64,000 nt of DNA from Castellaniella sp. MT123 (GTDB lineage: Bacteria; Pseudomonadota; Gammaproteobacteria; Burkholderiales; Burkholderiaceae_B): positions 3,286,001 through 3,350,000 of the forward strand of contig NZ_CP154879.1 in the NCBI RefSeq assembly GCF_039614765.1, given 5' to 3'. Position 1 is the first letter of the stretch. Each line of letters opens with the position of its first letter. A model generated the notes under the pieces. The model was given only the letters and a program-made list of their open reading frames with translations. It was not told where the DNA came from and did no database searches. Made by a program: the position numbers and the translations under genes. Shown here one piece after another: positions 19,831 to 28,751 of this stretch.

Positions 19831-20877
19831 ATGTTGAAACGGATGCTGGTTCAATGCGCAACGGGCCTGACGCTGATGGCGGCTGCAGGCGCGTCGGCGT
19901 TTGCCGCCGACCTGACGGGGGCCGGCGCCTCTTTCCCCTACCCAATCTATGCGAAGTGGGCCGCCAAATATCAGGAAACCAGCGGCAATCGCATCAATTA
20001 TCAGTCCATCGGTTCGGGCGGCGGTCAGCAGCAGATCATCGCCAAGACGGTCGACTTCGGCGCTTCGGACGATCCGATGAAGCCCGATGATCTGCAGAAG
20101 CATGGTCTGGTCCAGTTCCCGGCGGTCATCGGCGGCACAGTGCCGGTCGTCAACGTCGAGGGGATCAAGGCTGGGCAACTCAAGCTCACCGGCCCGGTTT
20201 TGGCCGATATCTTCCTGGGCAAGATCAAGAAGTGGAACGATCCCGCGATCGCGGGCCTGAATTCGGGCCTGACGCTGCCGGCCAAGGACATCGTGGTGGT
20301 GCACCGGTCCGATGGTTCGGGCACGACCTTTGGCTGGACGAATTACCTGTCCCAGGTCTCCCCGGCCTGGAAGGAACAAGTCGGTCAAGGCAAGGCTGTG
20401 AAGTGGCCCACGGGTCAGGGCGGCAAGGGCAACGAAGGCGTCTCCGCCTACGTGCGTCAGCTGGCCAACTCGATCGGCTATGTGGAATACGCCTACGCTC
20501 ACCAGAATGGGCTGGCCTGGGCGCAGCTGCAAAACCGGGACGGCAAGTTCGTGCAGCCGGCTCAGAAGGCTTTTGCCGCAGCCGCGAGCCATGCCGACTG
20601 GTCGTCGGCGCCTGGCATGGGGTTGGTGCTCAACAATGAGCCCGGCGCCGATTCCTGGCCTGTGACGTCCGCAACCTTCATCCTGGTGCATGCCAAGCAG
20701 CCCAACGTGAAGCAGGCGCACGAAGTGCTGGCTTTCTTCGACTGGGCCTGGAAGAATGGCGGCGACATGGCGCGCGATCTGGATTACGTGCCGCTGCCGG
20801 ATTCGGTGACGAAGCAGATTCGCGACCTCTGGGCCGAGAAGATCAAGGGTGAGGACGGCAAGGCTGTCTGGCCCTGA
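19831..20877 (+). CDS. pstS: periplasmic phosphate-binding protein PstS
   Basis: High-affinity phosphate capture for the Pst ABC transporter. The protein is 348 residues with a Sec signal peptide (cleavage near ASAFA-ADLTG, residues 22-30). Phosphate-contact motifs are present: TGAGASFPYP, GSGGGQQQI, DFGASD and HRSDGSGTT. AGGAA lies 8-9 bases before ATG 19831; the frame opens 45 bases earlier but that part is not signal-like. It is first in the pst operon behind the Pho box. Confidence 0.97.
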   Translation: MLKRMLVQCATGLTLMAAAGASAFAADLTGAGASFPYPIYAKWAAKYQETSGNRINYQSIGSGGGQQQIIAKTVDFGASDDPMKPDDLQKHGLVQFPAVIGGTVPVVNVEGIKAGQLKLTGPVLADIFLGKIKKWNDPAIAGLNSGLTLPAKDIVVVHRSDGSGTTFGWTNYLSQVSPAWKEQVGQGKAVKWPTGQGGKGNEGVSAYVRQLANSIGYVEYAYAHQNGLAWAQLQNRDGKFVQPAQKAFAAAASHADWSSAPGMGLVLNNEPGADSWPVTSATFILVHAKQPNVKQAHEVLAFFDWAWKNGGDMARDLDYVPLPDSVTKQIRDLWAEKIKGEDGKAVWP

Positions 20878-20900
20878 TCGTAGCGGACGATCCGTATGAG

Positions 20901-20959
20901 GGCTGACCCCCCATGGGTCAGCCGGTGTAAATCCAGGGCGGCTGACAGCCGCCCTGTTT
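20901..20959 (+). promoter_or_regulatory. tandem intercistronic hairpins between pstS and pstC
   Basis: Two perfect stems lie in the 158-bp gap: GGCTGACCC (20901-20909) with 20915-20923, and CAGGGCGGCT (20934-20943) with 20947-20956 followed by TTT. In pst operons such structures stabilise the pstS message or partly terminate, so that PstS exceeds the membrane components. Structures are seen; the role is inferred. Confidence 0.65.
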
Positions 20960-21035
20960 GTGGGAAAATACTGGTTTTTGAAGTCCGATCGGGGCGGCTG
21001 TTTCCTTGTGCCCCGTGACCACGGAACCTTTCTTC

Positions 21036-21971
21036 ATGATCAATAAACAACGCAATCTCTTGGTTGACGCGGGATTCCGACACCTGACCCGGGCATTTGC
21101 GTTTCTGGTCTTCATCCTGCTGGCGGGCATCATGGTGTCCCTGATTTACGGCAGTCGAGGCACGATCGTCCAGTACGGTTTCGCCTTTTTGTGGACCAAT
21201 GATTGGGATCCGGTTCGTCAGCATTTCGGGGCCCTGGTGCCGATCCTGGGGACCGTCCTGAGCGCGCTGCTGGCCTTGCTGATCGCTGTTCCGGTGTCCT
21301 TCGGTATTGCCATGTTCCTGACGGAACTGGCCCCGGCCTGGGTGCGTCGGCCCTTGGGGACCGCCATCGAAATGCTGGCCGCGATCCCATCCATCATCTA
21401 TGGCATGTGGGGACTGTTCGTCTTCGTGCCGCTGTTCCAGGAATACGTGCAACCCGGCATCGTCGATCTGGCCGACGGCGTCCCCATCCTGGAAAATCTG
21501 TTTGCCGGCCCGCCGATGGGTATCGGCCTGTTCACCGCGGGGCTGATCCTGTCCATCATGATCATTCCGTTCATCACGGCCGTGATGCGCGACGTGTTCG
21601 AGCAGGTGCCCGCGCTGCTGAAGGAATCCGCCTACGGACTGGGCAGCACCACCTGGGAGGTCGTCTGGAAAGTCGTGCTGCCATACACCAAGCACGGCGT
21701 CATTGGCGGTATCATGCTGGGACTTGGACGGGCGCTGGGCGAGACCATGGCGGTCACCTTCGTGATCGGCAACGCCTTCAATCTGCCGACCTCGCTCTTT
21801 TCGCCTTCCAATTCCATCGCATCAGCCCTGGCCAACGAATTCAACGAGGCCGGCGGCCTGCAGAAATCCGCCTTGCTGGAACTCGGCTTGATCCTGTTCC
21901 TGATCACCACGGTCGTCCTGGCCTTGTCCAAGTTCATGCTGTTGCAACTGTCGCGCAAAGAAGGCGCCTGA
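21036..21971 (+). CDS. pstC: phosphate ABC transporter permease PstC
   Basis: Inner-membrane channel subunit of 311 residues with about six TM segments. Family motifs: [23 protein letters not shown] and the ABC-coupling EAA loop ([19 protein letters not shown]), then [12 protein letters not shown]. Start at ATG 21036; GGAA lies 10 bases upstream. pstA begins 13 bp after the stop. Confidence 0.96.
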   Translation: MINKQRNLLVDAGFRHLTRAFAFLVFILLAGIMVSLIYGSRGTIVQYGFAFLWTNDWDPVRQHFGALVPILGTVLSALLALLIAVPVSFGIAMFLTELAPAWVRRPLGTAIEMLAAIPSIIYGMWGLFVFVPLFQEYVQPGIVDLADGVPILENLFAGPPMGIGLFTAGLILSIMIIPFITAVMRDVFEQVPALLKESAYGLGSTTWEVVWKVVLPYTKHGVIGGIMLGLGRALGETMAVTFVIGNAFNLPTSLFSPSNSIASALANEFNEAGGLQKSALLELGLILFLITTVVLALSKFMLLQLSRKEGA

Positions 21972-21984
21972 TACCGAATTGCCC

Positions 21985-22845
21985 ATGCCCGTTTCCGACT
22001 CTTCCATCGTCCAGAGCAACCCGATCTATCGCCGCCGTCGGCGGTTCAACCGCATGATGCTCGGTCTGTCCGGGCTGGCGCTTGGGTCTGGCCTGTTCTG
22101 GCTGGCATGGATCATCGCCACGCTGCTCCTCAAGGGCGGCAGCGCGCTGTCCTTCGCCCTGGTGCTGGAAAGCACGCCCCCGCCGGGGCAGACCGGCGGC
22201 CTGCTGAACGCCATCGTCGGCAGCGTGCTGATGTCGGCGGTGGGCACACTGATCGGCACGCCGATCGGCGTGCTGGCGGGAACCTATCTGGCCGAATACG
22301 GCCGCCGGGGCTGGCTGGCCCCCGCCACACGGTTCCTGAACGACGTCCTGCTGTCGGCGCCCTCGATCGTGATCGGCCTGTTCATCTACGCGGTCTATGT
22401 GGCGCAGGCCGGCCACTATTCCGGCTGGGCCGGCGCCTTCGCGCTGGCGATCCTGGTGATCCCCGTGGTCGTGCGGACGACCGACAACATGCTCTGCCTG
22501 GTGCCCAACAGCCTGCGTGAAGCCGCCGCCGCCCTGGGCTGCCCGCAGTGGCGCGTGGTGGTGTTCATCTGCTATCGCGCCGCGCGATCGGGCATTATCA
22601 CCGGCATCCTGCTGGCGGTGGCCCGGATCGCCGGGGAAACGGCGCCGCTGCTGTTCACGGCCCTGAATAATCAGTTCATGTCGCTGAACATGAATGCTCC
22701 GATCGCCAACTTGCCGGTGGTCATCTTCCAGTATGCGGCCAGCCCCTTCGAGGACTGGAACCGGCTGGCCTGGGCCGGCGCGGCGTTGATCACCCTGCTG
22801 GTGCTGGGGATCAACATCGTGGCCCGCAGCCTGTTTCGTAAATAA
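21985..22845 (+). CDS. pstA: phosphate ABC transporter permease PstA
   Basis: Partner permease of PstC, 286 residues. Motifs: [28 protein letters not shown], the EAA loop [16 protein letters not shown], and [22 protein letters not shown] 21985 is preferred to the in-frame TTG 6 bases earlier. Between pstC and pstB in the standard order. Confidence 0.96.
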   Translation: MPVSDSSIVQSNPIYRRRRRFNRMMLGLSGLALGSGLFWLAWIIATLLLKGGSALSFALVLESTPPPGQTGGLLNAIVGSVLMSAVGTLIGTPIGVLAGTYLAEYGRRGWLAPATRFLNDVLLSAPSIVIGLFIYAVYVAQAGHYSGWAGAFALAILVIPVVVRTTDNMLCLVPNSLREAAAALGCPQWRVVVFICYRAARSGIITGILLAVARIAGETAPLLFTALNNQFMSLNMNAPIANLPVVIFQYAASPFEDWNRLAWAGAALITLLVLGINIVARSLFRK

Positions 22846-22863
22846 TCCGTCTTGATTCCGACC

Positions 22864-23646
22864 ATGAACCCGCATCCGACCGTCGCTCCAGAACGCACCA
22901 AGATCGCCGTGCGTCACCTGAATTTCTATTACGGCAGCTTCCATGCCCTGCGCGACATCAACATGAACGTCGCGGAAAACAAGGTCACGGCTTTCATCGG
23001 TCCGTCGGGGTGTGGCAAATCCACCTTGTTGCGGACCATGAATCGCATGTTCGATCTCTACCCCGGTCAGCGCGCCGAGGGCACCATCGAACTGGATGGC
23101 GAGAACCTGCTGAATTCCCGCCTGGATATTTCCCTGATCCGGGCCAAGGTCGGCATGGTGTTCCAGAAGCCCACGCCGTTTCCCATGAGCATCTACGACA
23201 ACATCGCTTTTGGTGTGCGTCTGTTCGAGCGGCTCAGCAAGGGCGAAATGGACGAGCGGGTGGAATGGGCCCTGACCAAGGCAGCGCTCTGGAACGAGGT
23301 CAAGGACAAACTCGGCCAGAGCGGCAACAGCCTGTCCGGTGGCCAGCAGCAGCGGTTGTGCATCGCCCGCGGGGTCGCCATCAAACCCGAAGTCCTGCTG
23401 CTCGACGAGCCGTGTTCGGCGCTGGACCCGATCTCCACGGCCAAGGTCGAGGAACTGATCACCGAACTGAAGGATGACTACACGGTCGTGATTGTCACCC
23501 ACAACATGCAGCAGGCGGCGCGCTGCTCCGATTACACCGCCTATATGTACCTGGGCGAGCTGATGGAGTTCGGCCCGACGGATCAGATCTTCGTGAAGCC
23601 CACCCGCAAGGAAACCGAGGACTACATCACGGGAAGGTTTGGATGA
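22864..23646 (+). CDS. pstB: phosphate ABC transporter ATP-binding protein PstB
   Basis: ATPase of the Pst system, 260 residues. Walker [11 protein letters not shown]-loop [11 protein letters not shown], signature [14 protein letters not shown], Walker [13 protein letters not shown] and H-loop VTHNM are all present. ATG 22864 is preferred to an in-frame TTG at 22852. The usual next gene, phoU, is absent; instead a large hairpin begins in the stop-codon region. Confidence 0.97.
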   Translation: MNPHPTVAPERTKIAVRHLNFYYGSFHALRDINMNVAENKVTAFIGPSGCGKSTLLRTMNRMFDLYPGQRAEGTIELDGENLLNSRLDISLIRAKVGMVFQKPTPFPMSIYDNIAFGVRLFERLSKGEMDERVEWALTKAALWNEVKDKLGQSGNSLSGGQQQRLCIARGVAIKPEVLLLDEPCSALDPISTAKVEELITELKDDYTVVIVTHNMQQAARCSDYTAYMYLGELMEFGPTDQIFVKPTRKETEDYITGRFG

Positions 23647-23713
23647 TTCTGGACATGGCACAGCCCCTGCGGGCTGTGCCACGCCAGAATCATCGGAGCG
23701 CCTTGCAAGGCGC
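23642..23713 (+). terminator. composite hairpin overlapping the pstB stop codon
   Basis: An 11-bp outer stem (GATGATTCTGG 23642-23652 with 23684-23694) encloses a perfect 10-bp inner stem (GGCACAGCCC 23657-23666 with 23671-23680, loop CTGC). A 16-bp palindrome GCGCCTTGCAAGGCGC follows at 23698-23713. The outer stem starts inside the last sense codon of pstB and includes its TGA. No T tract follows, so it may be a stability element or a rho-assisted terminator. Confidence 0.7.
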
Positions 23714-23817
23714 GAGGTGGGGAGCTGCCACAGTTTGAGAAGGCAGTGTCAATGTTCATTTCGCATTCATCGCCTTCCTGCTACTGTACGGGCATCCGAC
23801 CTCGGAGGAGTCCTGTC

Positions 23818-24183
23818 ATGCGACGTCGCAGTGTGCTGGCCGGTGTGCTGGCCCTCGGCCTGTGGGCGACGGGCGCGCCGGCCCACAATCATGACCGCGC
23901 ACAGGCGGAACGCCTGCAGCAACTCGGCAAAGTCCTGCCCCTGCAGGACGTCCTGGCGCGGGTCGCCAAGGACTACCCGGGCCAGGTCCTGAAGGTCGAA
24001 TTCGAGGAAGAGGACGGCCAGGGCGATTGCGCGGGTGCGCCGCCGTGCGAGGGTCCGTGGGTGTACGAACTCAAGATTCTTCAGGATCAGGGTCGTCTGA
24101 TCAAGATCAGGGTCGATGCGCACACGGGCCGGATATCATCGGTGGGGCGCCGCCCCCTGCGCGGCGAGGAAAGACATCGATGA
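23818..24183 (+). CDS. PepSY domain periplasmic protein
   Basis: A 121-residue secreted protein with a signal peptide (MRRRSVLAGVLALGLWATGAPA, cleavage near APA-HN) and a PepSY-like domain (LQDVLARVAKDYPGQVLKVEFEEE ... WVYELKIL ... KIRVDAHTGRI). Two Cys in DCAGAPPCEG may form a disulfide. GGAGGAG stands 8 bases before ATG 23818. Its stop overlaps the response-regulator ATG (ATGA), so it belongs to the same operon; PepSY proteins often pair with PhoPQ-like systems as periplasmic modulators. Two TTCAT repeats 11 bp apart (23755, 23766) upstream could be an autoregulatory site. Confidence 0.85.
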   Translation: MRRRSVLAGVLALGLWATGAPAHNHDRAQAERLQQLGKVLPLQDVLARVAKDYPGQVLKVEFEEEDGQGDCAGAPPCEGPWVYELKILQDQGRLIKIRVDAHTGRISSVGRRPLRGEERHR

Positions 24184-24848
24184 GACTATTGGTTGCCGAA
24201 GACGAGCCATTGCTCGCGTCCCAGCTGAAGGTCGCGCTGGAATCCGCTGGTTACGTGGCTGACGTGGCGCATGACGGATTGGACGCCCAGCATCAGGGGC
24301 TGAGCGAACCCTACGATCTGGTCGTGCTGGACCTGGGCTTGCCGGGGCGTGACGGCTTGTCGGTGCTGCGGGCCTGGCGCGAGGCCGGCCGCATCATGCC
24401 GGTGCTGATCCTGACCGCCCGCGATAATTGGCACGACAAGGTTGCCGGGATCGATGCGGGCGCCGACGACTATCTGACCAAGCCCTTCCACCTGGAAGAG
24501 CTGCAGGCGCGAGTGCGCGCCCTGCTGCGGCGGGCCGGGGGGCATGCCTCGACCGACATCCGCTGCGGGCCTCTGCTGCTGGATACCCGCCAGTCGCGAG
24601 TGCTGCTGGGCGATGCGCCGCTGGAACTGACCAGCCATGAATACCGCGTCCTGGCCTATCTGATGATGCACCAGGGGGAAGTCATCTCCCGCAGCCAGCT
24701 GGTCGAGCATATCTATGCGCAGGACTTCGACCGGGATTCCAATACGATCGAAGTTTTCATCGCCCGCCTGCGACGCAAGATCCCGGCCGAACTGATCCAG
24801 ACAGTGCGCGGGCTGGGATATCGGCTGGCCGCCACACCCCCATCATGA
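24180..24848 (+). CDS. OmpR/PhoB-family response regulator (PhoP/QseB-like)
   Basis: A 222-residue regulator with receiver domain 1-115 (acidic pocket EDE at 7-9, phospho-acceptor Asp51 in VLDLGLPGRDG, Thr in LTARD, Lys in YLTKPF) and a C-terminal winged HTH (LTSHEYRVLAYLMMHQGEVISRSQL, then RLRRKI, VRGLGYRL). ATG at 24180 overlaps the preceding stop, and its own stop overlaps the kinase ATG (24845). It is probably autoregulated with the PepSY gene. Confidence 0.95.
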   Translation: MRLLVAEDEPLLASQLKVALESAGYVADVAHDGLDAQHQGLSEPYDLVVLDLGLPGRDGLSVLRAWREAGRIMPVLILTARDNWHDKVAGIDAGADDYLTKPFHLEELQARVRALLRRAGGHASTDIRCGPLLLDTRQSRVLLGDAPLELTSHEYRVLAYLMMHQGEVISRSQLVEHIYAQDFDRDSNTIEVFIARLRRKIPAELIQTVRGLGYRLAATPPS

Positions 24849-26218
24849 AGCCGCTGGAGGCGCGCTATCGGTCCCTGCGCCTGCGTCTGCTGGCGGGTGT
24901 GTTGGCCTGGGCGCTGCTCAGTGTGGCGGTGGCGGGGTGGGGGATCCAGCAGCTGTTTCGCCAGCACATCCTGGCGCAGTTGCAATCCGAACTCAACATC
25001 CATCTGGACCAGCTCACGGCGCAGCTGCAGATCAGCGATGACGGGCAGGTCTCGCTCGCGTCCCCGCCCAGCGACCCGCGCTTCACCCACCCGTACTCGG
25101 GGCTCTATTGGCAGATCTCCGTTCCGGCCCAGAATGGACGGCCGGCGGAGCAGCTGCGGTCCCGCTCGTTGTGGGATGCGCGCCTGCCCGTTCTGTATCC
25201 GTACCTGACGCCAGGCCAGGACCTGCGGACCCAGGCACCGGGGCCGGGCGGCACCGAACTGCAGCTGCGCGTTCGCGAAGTCGAGCCGGCTGACGGCCCT
25301 TATGAAGATCTGGTGCTGTCGGTGGCGGCCGACCAGGCCCTGCTGGCCGAGCCGATCAGCCGGTTCAACCAGATGCTGGGGATGGCCTTGGGCGTGCTCG
25401 TGCTGGGGATGGCGTTCGCGGCCTGGATGCAGGTGGGGTATGGATTGCGGCCCCTGGCGCGTCTGCGCCAGCGTCTGGCGGACTTGCGCCAAGGGCGGGC
25501 GGAACGGATCGAAGGGGTGTTCCCGACCGAGGTTCAGCCGCTGGTCGATGATTTCAATCAGGTGTTGCATCGCAATGCCCAGGGCCTGGAACGCGCCCGC
25601 CAGCAGGCTGGCAATCTGGCGCATGCCCTGAAGACGCCGTTGGCCGTCATGGCCAATGCGGCGGCGGCGGCTGATCCGGCGCTGCCGCGCCTGATCACCG
25701 AACAGGTGGATGCCGCGCGCCGTCAGGTGGACTACCACCTGGCCCATGCGCGGGCGGCTGCGGCGGTCCGCATGACCGGGCTGCGCAGCCCGATCCTGCC
25801 TTTGCTGCAAGGCCTGGTGCGTGTGATGGTCCGCGTGCATGCCGAGCGCAATCTGACTTATGACCTGAGTGGGGTGGCGGACGATCTCGCCTTCCGGGGA
25901 GAATCCCAGGACTTCCAGGAAATGCTGGGCAATATCCTGGACAATGCGGGCAAGTGGGCGCGCAAGCGGGTCCGGGTTTCGGCCCGCAGCCTGGATGGCG
26001 AACTGGAAATCCGGGTAGAGGACGATGGTCCGGGGCTCAGCCCCGAGCGGGCGGAAGCGGTTTTCGAGCGGGGCAAGCGCGCTGACGAGCGCACGCCGGG
26101 CTCAGGGTTGGGATTGGGGATCGTGCGCGATCTGGCCGACCTGTATGGCGGATGGGCCCGGATCGAAACCAGTGAACTGGGCGGCGCCTGTGTGGTGGTG
26201 ACGCTGCCCGCCGCCTAG
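24845..26218 (+). CDS. sensor histidine kinase (PhoQ-like)
   Basis: A 457-residue membrane kinase with TM1 at about residues 15-37, a periplasmic sensor of about 140 residues and TM2 near 177-198. A HAMP-like linker, an H-box NLAHALKTPLAVM (phospho-His near residue 260) and the HATPase with N-box NILDNAGKWA, G1 DDGPGL and G2 GSGLGLGI follow. The H-box variant AHALKTPL is characteristic of PhoQ/QseC-like kinases. Signal unknown; cations or cationic peptides are plausible by family. Confidence 0.95.
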   Translation: MKPLEARYRSLRLRLLAGVLAWALLSVAVAGWGIQQLFRQHILAQLQSELNIHLDQLTAQLQISDDGQVSLASPPSDPRFTHPYSGLYWQISVPAQNGRPAEQLRSRSLWDARLPVLYPYLTPGQDLRTQAPGPGGTELQLRVREVEPADGPYEDLVLSVAADQALLAEPISRFNQMLGMALGVLVLGMAFAAWMQVGYGLRPLARLRQRLADLRQGRAERIEGVFPTEVQPLVDDFNQVLHRNAQGLERARQQAGNLAHALKTPLAVMANAAAAADPALPRLITEQVDAARRQVDYHLAHARAAAAVRMTGLRSPILPLLQGLVRVMVRVHAERNLTYDLSGVADDLAFRGESQDFQEMLGNILDNAGKWARKRVRVSARSLDGELEIRVEDDGPGLSPERAEAVFERGKRADERTPGSGLGLGIVRDLADLYGGWARIETSELGGACVVVTLPAA

Positions 26219-26241
26219 CGGGCCCGCGTGTCGGTGCTGAA

Positions 26242-26649
26242 TCAGTTGCAGCGGCCGTTGCGTCCGCCCAGGCTGTAGGCACCGGCGCCCAGCAGCGCGA
26301 CCACGAGGCCCGTGAACAGGTACATGCCTTGCAGTTCCATCGCCCAGCCGCCGCTCTTGCCCAGCGTGAGCAGGTCGTGGGCGTGGACGAGCCCGAAGGC
26401 GAACAGCATGTTGATGGCAATGAGGATGCCGCCCAGGCGCGCCCAGAGGCCCAGGATCACCAGGATAGGCGCAAGGACTTCGCCGATATAGACGCCATAA
26501 GACACGAAACCCGGCAGGCCGTGCCCCTGAAGCATGCCGCCGATCCAGCCGATGCCGCTGTCCAGTTTGGACAGGCCATGCAGCAGGACCAGGATGCCTA
26601 GAACCAGACGCAGGATGAGTTTGCCAAGATCATCGGTGGTGGAAGACAT
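26242..26649 (-). CDS. DoxX family membrane protein
   Basis: A 135-residue protein with four TM segments (LILRLVLGILVLLHGLSKL, VSYGVYIGEVLAPILVILG, LGGILIAINMLFAFGL, LTGLVVALLGAGAYSLGG-type). DoxX/YphA-like; redox-related role only by family. AAGGAA lies 5 bases before ATG 26649. That ribosome-binding site lies against the attL copy of the integrated element, so before integration this gene stood directly behind tRNA-Pro on the same strand. Convergent with the kinase. Confidence 0.88.
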   Translation of the reverse strand: MSSTTDDLGKLILRLVLGILVLLHGLSKLDSGIGWIGGMLQGHGLPGFVSYGVYIGEVLAPILVILGLWARLGGILIAINMLFAFGLVHAHDLLTLGKSGGWAMELQGMYLFTGLVVALLGAGAYSLGGRNGRCN

Positions 26650-26656
26650 GCGGGTT

Positions 26657-26717
26657 CCTTGATTGTGTTGGTCGGGGCGACATGATTCGAACATGCTACC
26701 CTCTGCTCCCAAAGCAG
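26657..26717 (-). repeat. attL: duplicated 3' half of tRNA-Pro
   Basis: This matches 44986-45046 at 58 of 61 positions, with exact blocks of 29 bp (26668-26696) and 20 bp (26698-26717). It covers tRNA-Pro from the anticodon stem to the CCA end (26669-26717) plus 12 bp beyond. Identity stops at the 5' side of the anticodon stem, the crossover region typical of tyrosine integrases using an anticodon-loop site. The base at 26697 differs from the intact tRNA. Confidence 0.9.
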
Positions 26718-26844
26718 TTAAATACTACATTCTTGGGAATTGGTGTACATTGATAGAAACAAGGCATAGCCTTTATTCATGCGGCTCTTGTACTAGATTA
26801 GTGTCTCCATGATGTGACAACAAGCACTATCTAGCCTCATATTT

Positions 26845-26867
26845 TTGTCCTACGAGTGTCCTACGGA
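26845..26867 (+). repeat. left integrase arm-type site
   Basis: Two GTCCTAC motifs (26847-26853 and 26858-26864) are spaced 11 bp and lie in a 23-bp block ending CTACGGA. The same block with two differences is at 44921-44943, in the same orientation, near attR. Paired, helically phased repeats flanking att sites are what integrase N-terminal arm-binding domains recognise. This copy overlaps the int ribosome-binding site (GGAG 26865-26868), so integrase could repress its own translation or transcription. Confidence 0.75.
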
Positions 26868-26876
26868 GTGCTGACT

Positions 26877-28292
26877 ATGGGAAAAAAGACGGTCAAAGAG
26901 CTGAATGCGCTCAGGCCCGCAGCCAAGCCGTATGAGCTTGCGGTCGATACTGGCCTGTACCTGCGTGTTGCCACTGACGGCATGCGGCAATGGTTCGTGA
27001 AGTATACCGTTCTGGGGCGTCGTCGGGTGGCGCGGCTATCGTGTCCCTATGGCGATGGCCCGGGGAAAATGTCGCTTGCCGATGCGACTGCCGAGAATGC
27101 GCGGATTCGAGCTCTTGCCCGTAACGGCATAGATTTTCAGGTGCAGCGCGAGGAGGAGCGTCAGACCAAGGCAGAAGAGAAGCGAGCGCAGGAGGCTGCG
27201 GCGAAAGTGGCGCAGTTGGCTGCAAAGACGGTGCGGGACTTGTATGGCGCTTGGATCGTGGATGGCGTGGCCCGCAAGGATGGCAACAAGGACTTGCGCC
27301 GCCAGTTTGAGAAAGACGTGCTGCCAGCCATTGGAAGCATCGAGCTACGAAAGCTCTCGGGCGGCGACATTCTCTCCCTGCTGCGTGCCCAGACAGAGCG
27401 CGGCATCATCCGGCAGGCGATCATCACCTATGGGAATGTGAGTCACATGCTCAAGTGGGGCCGCGAGCGCAAGCCCTGGAATCGGCTACTCGAGGACGGC
27501 AACCCGGCTAAGCTGGTCGATATGGACTTGCTGATCCCCACCGACTACGAGGATGAACGCACCCGCATTCTGACGTCGGCGGAAATCGGGGAGCTTGCCG
27601 ACATCTTCCGGAACATGGATGCGAGCTATGCGGATGCCCCGGATCGTCGAGCAGCCGTGCATCCGGTGGATACTAAAACACGCATTGCTCTGTGGCTGTG
27701 CCTGAGTACGGTATGCCGCATCGGCGAACTGCTGAGGTCCCGCTGGGAACATGTGGACCTGGATGCGGGCACCTGGTTTATCCCGCTCGAAAATGTGAAG
27801 GGACACCGCGGCAAGAAAAATCCGCAGACGGTCTATCTGTCCGACTTCGCCTTGCGGCAGTTCAAGGCCCTGCACGAAATCACGGGTGATAGCGCCTGGT
27901 GCTTCCCAGCGAGGAACCAGCGCGCCGGAGATGCCCACGTCTGCCTGAGATCCGTGTCAAAGCAGGTGGGCGACCGCCAGATCCGATTCAAGGATCGCAG
28001 CAAACCTTTGCGGGGCCGCGCCTTTGATGATTCGCTGGTGCTTGCTGGCGGCGAGCGCGGCGATTGGACGCCTCACGACCTGAGACGCACCGGTGCGACG
28101 ATGATGCAGGCGCTGGGCGTGTCGTTGGACACGATTGACCGTTGCCAGAATCACCTGCTGGCGGGCCGAGTACGGCGTGTCTACCTGCGACACGACTATG
28201 AGGCCGAGAAGACTGCCGCATGGCAGGTGTTGGGTGACCGGCTGGATGCCATCCTGGCGGGCGCCGCTGACATCGTGCAGCCGCGTGCGTGA
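26877..28292 (+). CDS. int: tyrosine integrase (P4-like, DUF4102 arm-binding domain)
   Basis: A 471-residue site-specific recombinase. The N-terminal arm-binding domain is about residues 1-100 (LYLRVATDGMRQWFVKYT), followed by a charged coiled coil of Glu/Arg/Ala residues (100-125). The core-binding domain comes next, then the catalytic domain with R in STVCRIGELLRSRWE, the K/beta-hairpin region, HDLRRTGATMM box II, and the C-terminal Tyr region VYLRHDYEAEK. GGAG 8 bases before ATG 26877 sets the start. It lies 160 bp inside attL and reads inward. Confidence 0.95.
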   Translation: MGKKTVKELNALRPAAKPYELAVDTGLYLRVATDGMRQWFVKYTVLGRRRVARLSCPYGDGPGKMSLADATAENARIRALARNGIDFQVQREEERQTKAEEKRAQEAAAKVAQLAAKTVRDLYGAWIVDGVARKDGNKDLRRQFEKDVLPAIGSIELRKLSGGDILSLLRAQTERGIIRQAIITYGNVSHMLKWGRERKPWNRLLEDGNPAKLVDMDLLIPTDYEDERTRILTSAEIGELADIFRNMDASYADAPDRRAAVHPVDTKTRIALWLCLSTVCRIGELLRSRWEHVDLDAGTWFIPLENVKGHRGKKNPQTVYLSDFALRQFKALHEITGDSAWCFPARNQRAGDAHVCLRSVSKQVGDRQIRFKDRSKPLRGRAFDDSLVLAGGERGDWTPHDLRRTGATMMQALGVSLDTIDRCQNHLLAGRVRRVYLRHDYEAEKTAAWQVLGDRLDAILAGAADIVQPRA

Positions 28293-28312
28293 ATTTTTTT
28301 GTCCCTAGACCC

Positions 28313-28389
28313 AACTGTGTAAACTGCGCAAAGTCCGAAATGCATAAAAATATGCGTCAAGGGTGAACTGCGCAAACTGGGTAAAGTCC
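28313..28389 (+). other. candidate replication origin: two 24-bp boxes flanking an AT-rich hairpin
   Basis: Box B at 28366-28389 reads AACTGCGCA, AACTGGGTA, AAGTCC. Box A at 28313-28336 has AACTGTGTA, AACTGCGCA, AAGTCC. Each is two 9-bp subunits plus a hexamer. Between them is an AT-rich stretch with GCATA-AAAA-TATGC. Box B recurs exactly, inverted, at 41902-41925 and with one change at 42001-42024 in the replication operon. Repeated boxes with an AT-rich element resemble iterons bound by a satellite replication protein. Downstream, 28390-28694 holds no gene I can support. Confidence 0.6.
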
Positions 28390-28694
28390 CTGCGGTTGAT
28401 GCGAGGTCGTGTCGTCGAGCATGGAGAATCCGCACTAAGCGGCAGGGTCCAGAGTGGTGCCCTATGATCCTGGATCTGGCCGAAAACCCGCATCAATGCT
28501 TGCTTCTGGGTGGTGCCTAAGCTGGGGGGCGGAGGTGAGCAGGAGAGGTTGACGAGCGGGCGGTCGTGACGATCGGAGGCGTGGTCAACTATGGCGCGCA
28601 AATTCGATACGCGTGTCGTGACGGCAAGATCATCGCTGAAATGGCGAGCAGCGCACAGGAATTAATAGTGTCTGGAGCTCCGGCGCCAGGCATG

Positions 28695-28719
28695 AAAAAG
28701 CCCTCCGAAAGGGAGGGCT
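28695..28719 (-). terminator. rho-independent terminator of the DUF1828 cassette
   Basis: Stem AGCCCTCC (28699-28706) with GGAGGGCT (28712-28719) has a GAAAG loop; on the minus strand it runs into TTTTT. It lies 33 bp beyond the stop of the 28752-29501 gene and ends that minus-strand operon before the origin-like repeats. Confidence 0.9.
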
Positions 28720-28751
28720 GGACAGGGCGGGGGCGGACGCCTGCTGATGGG

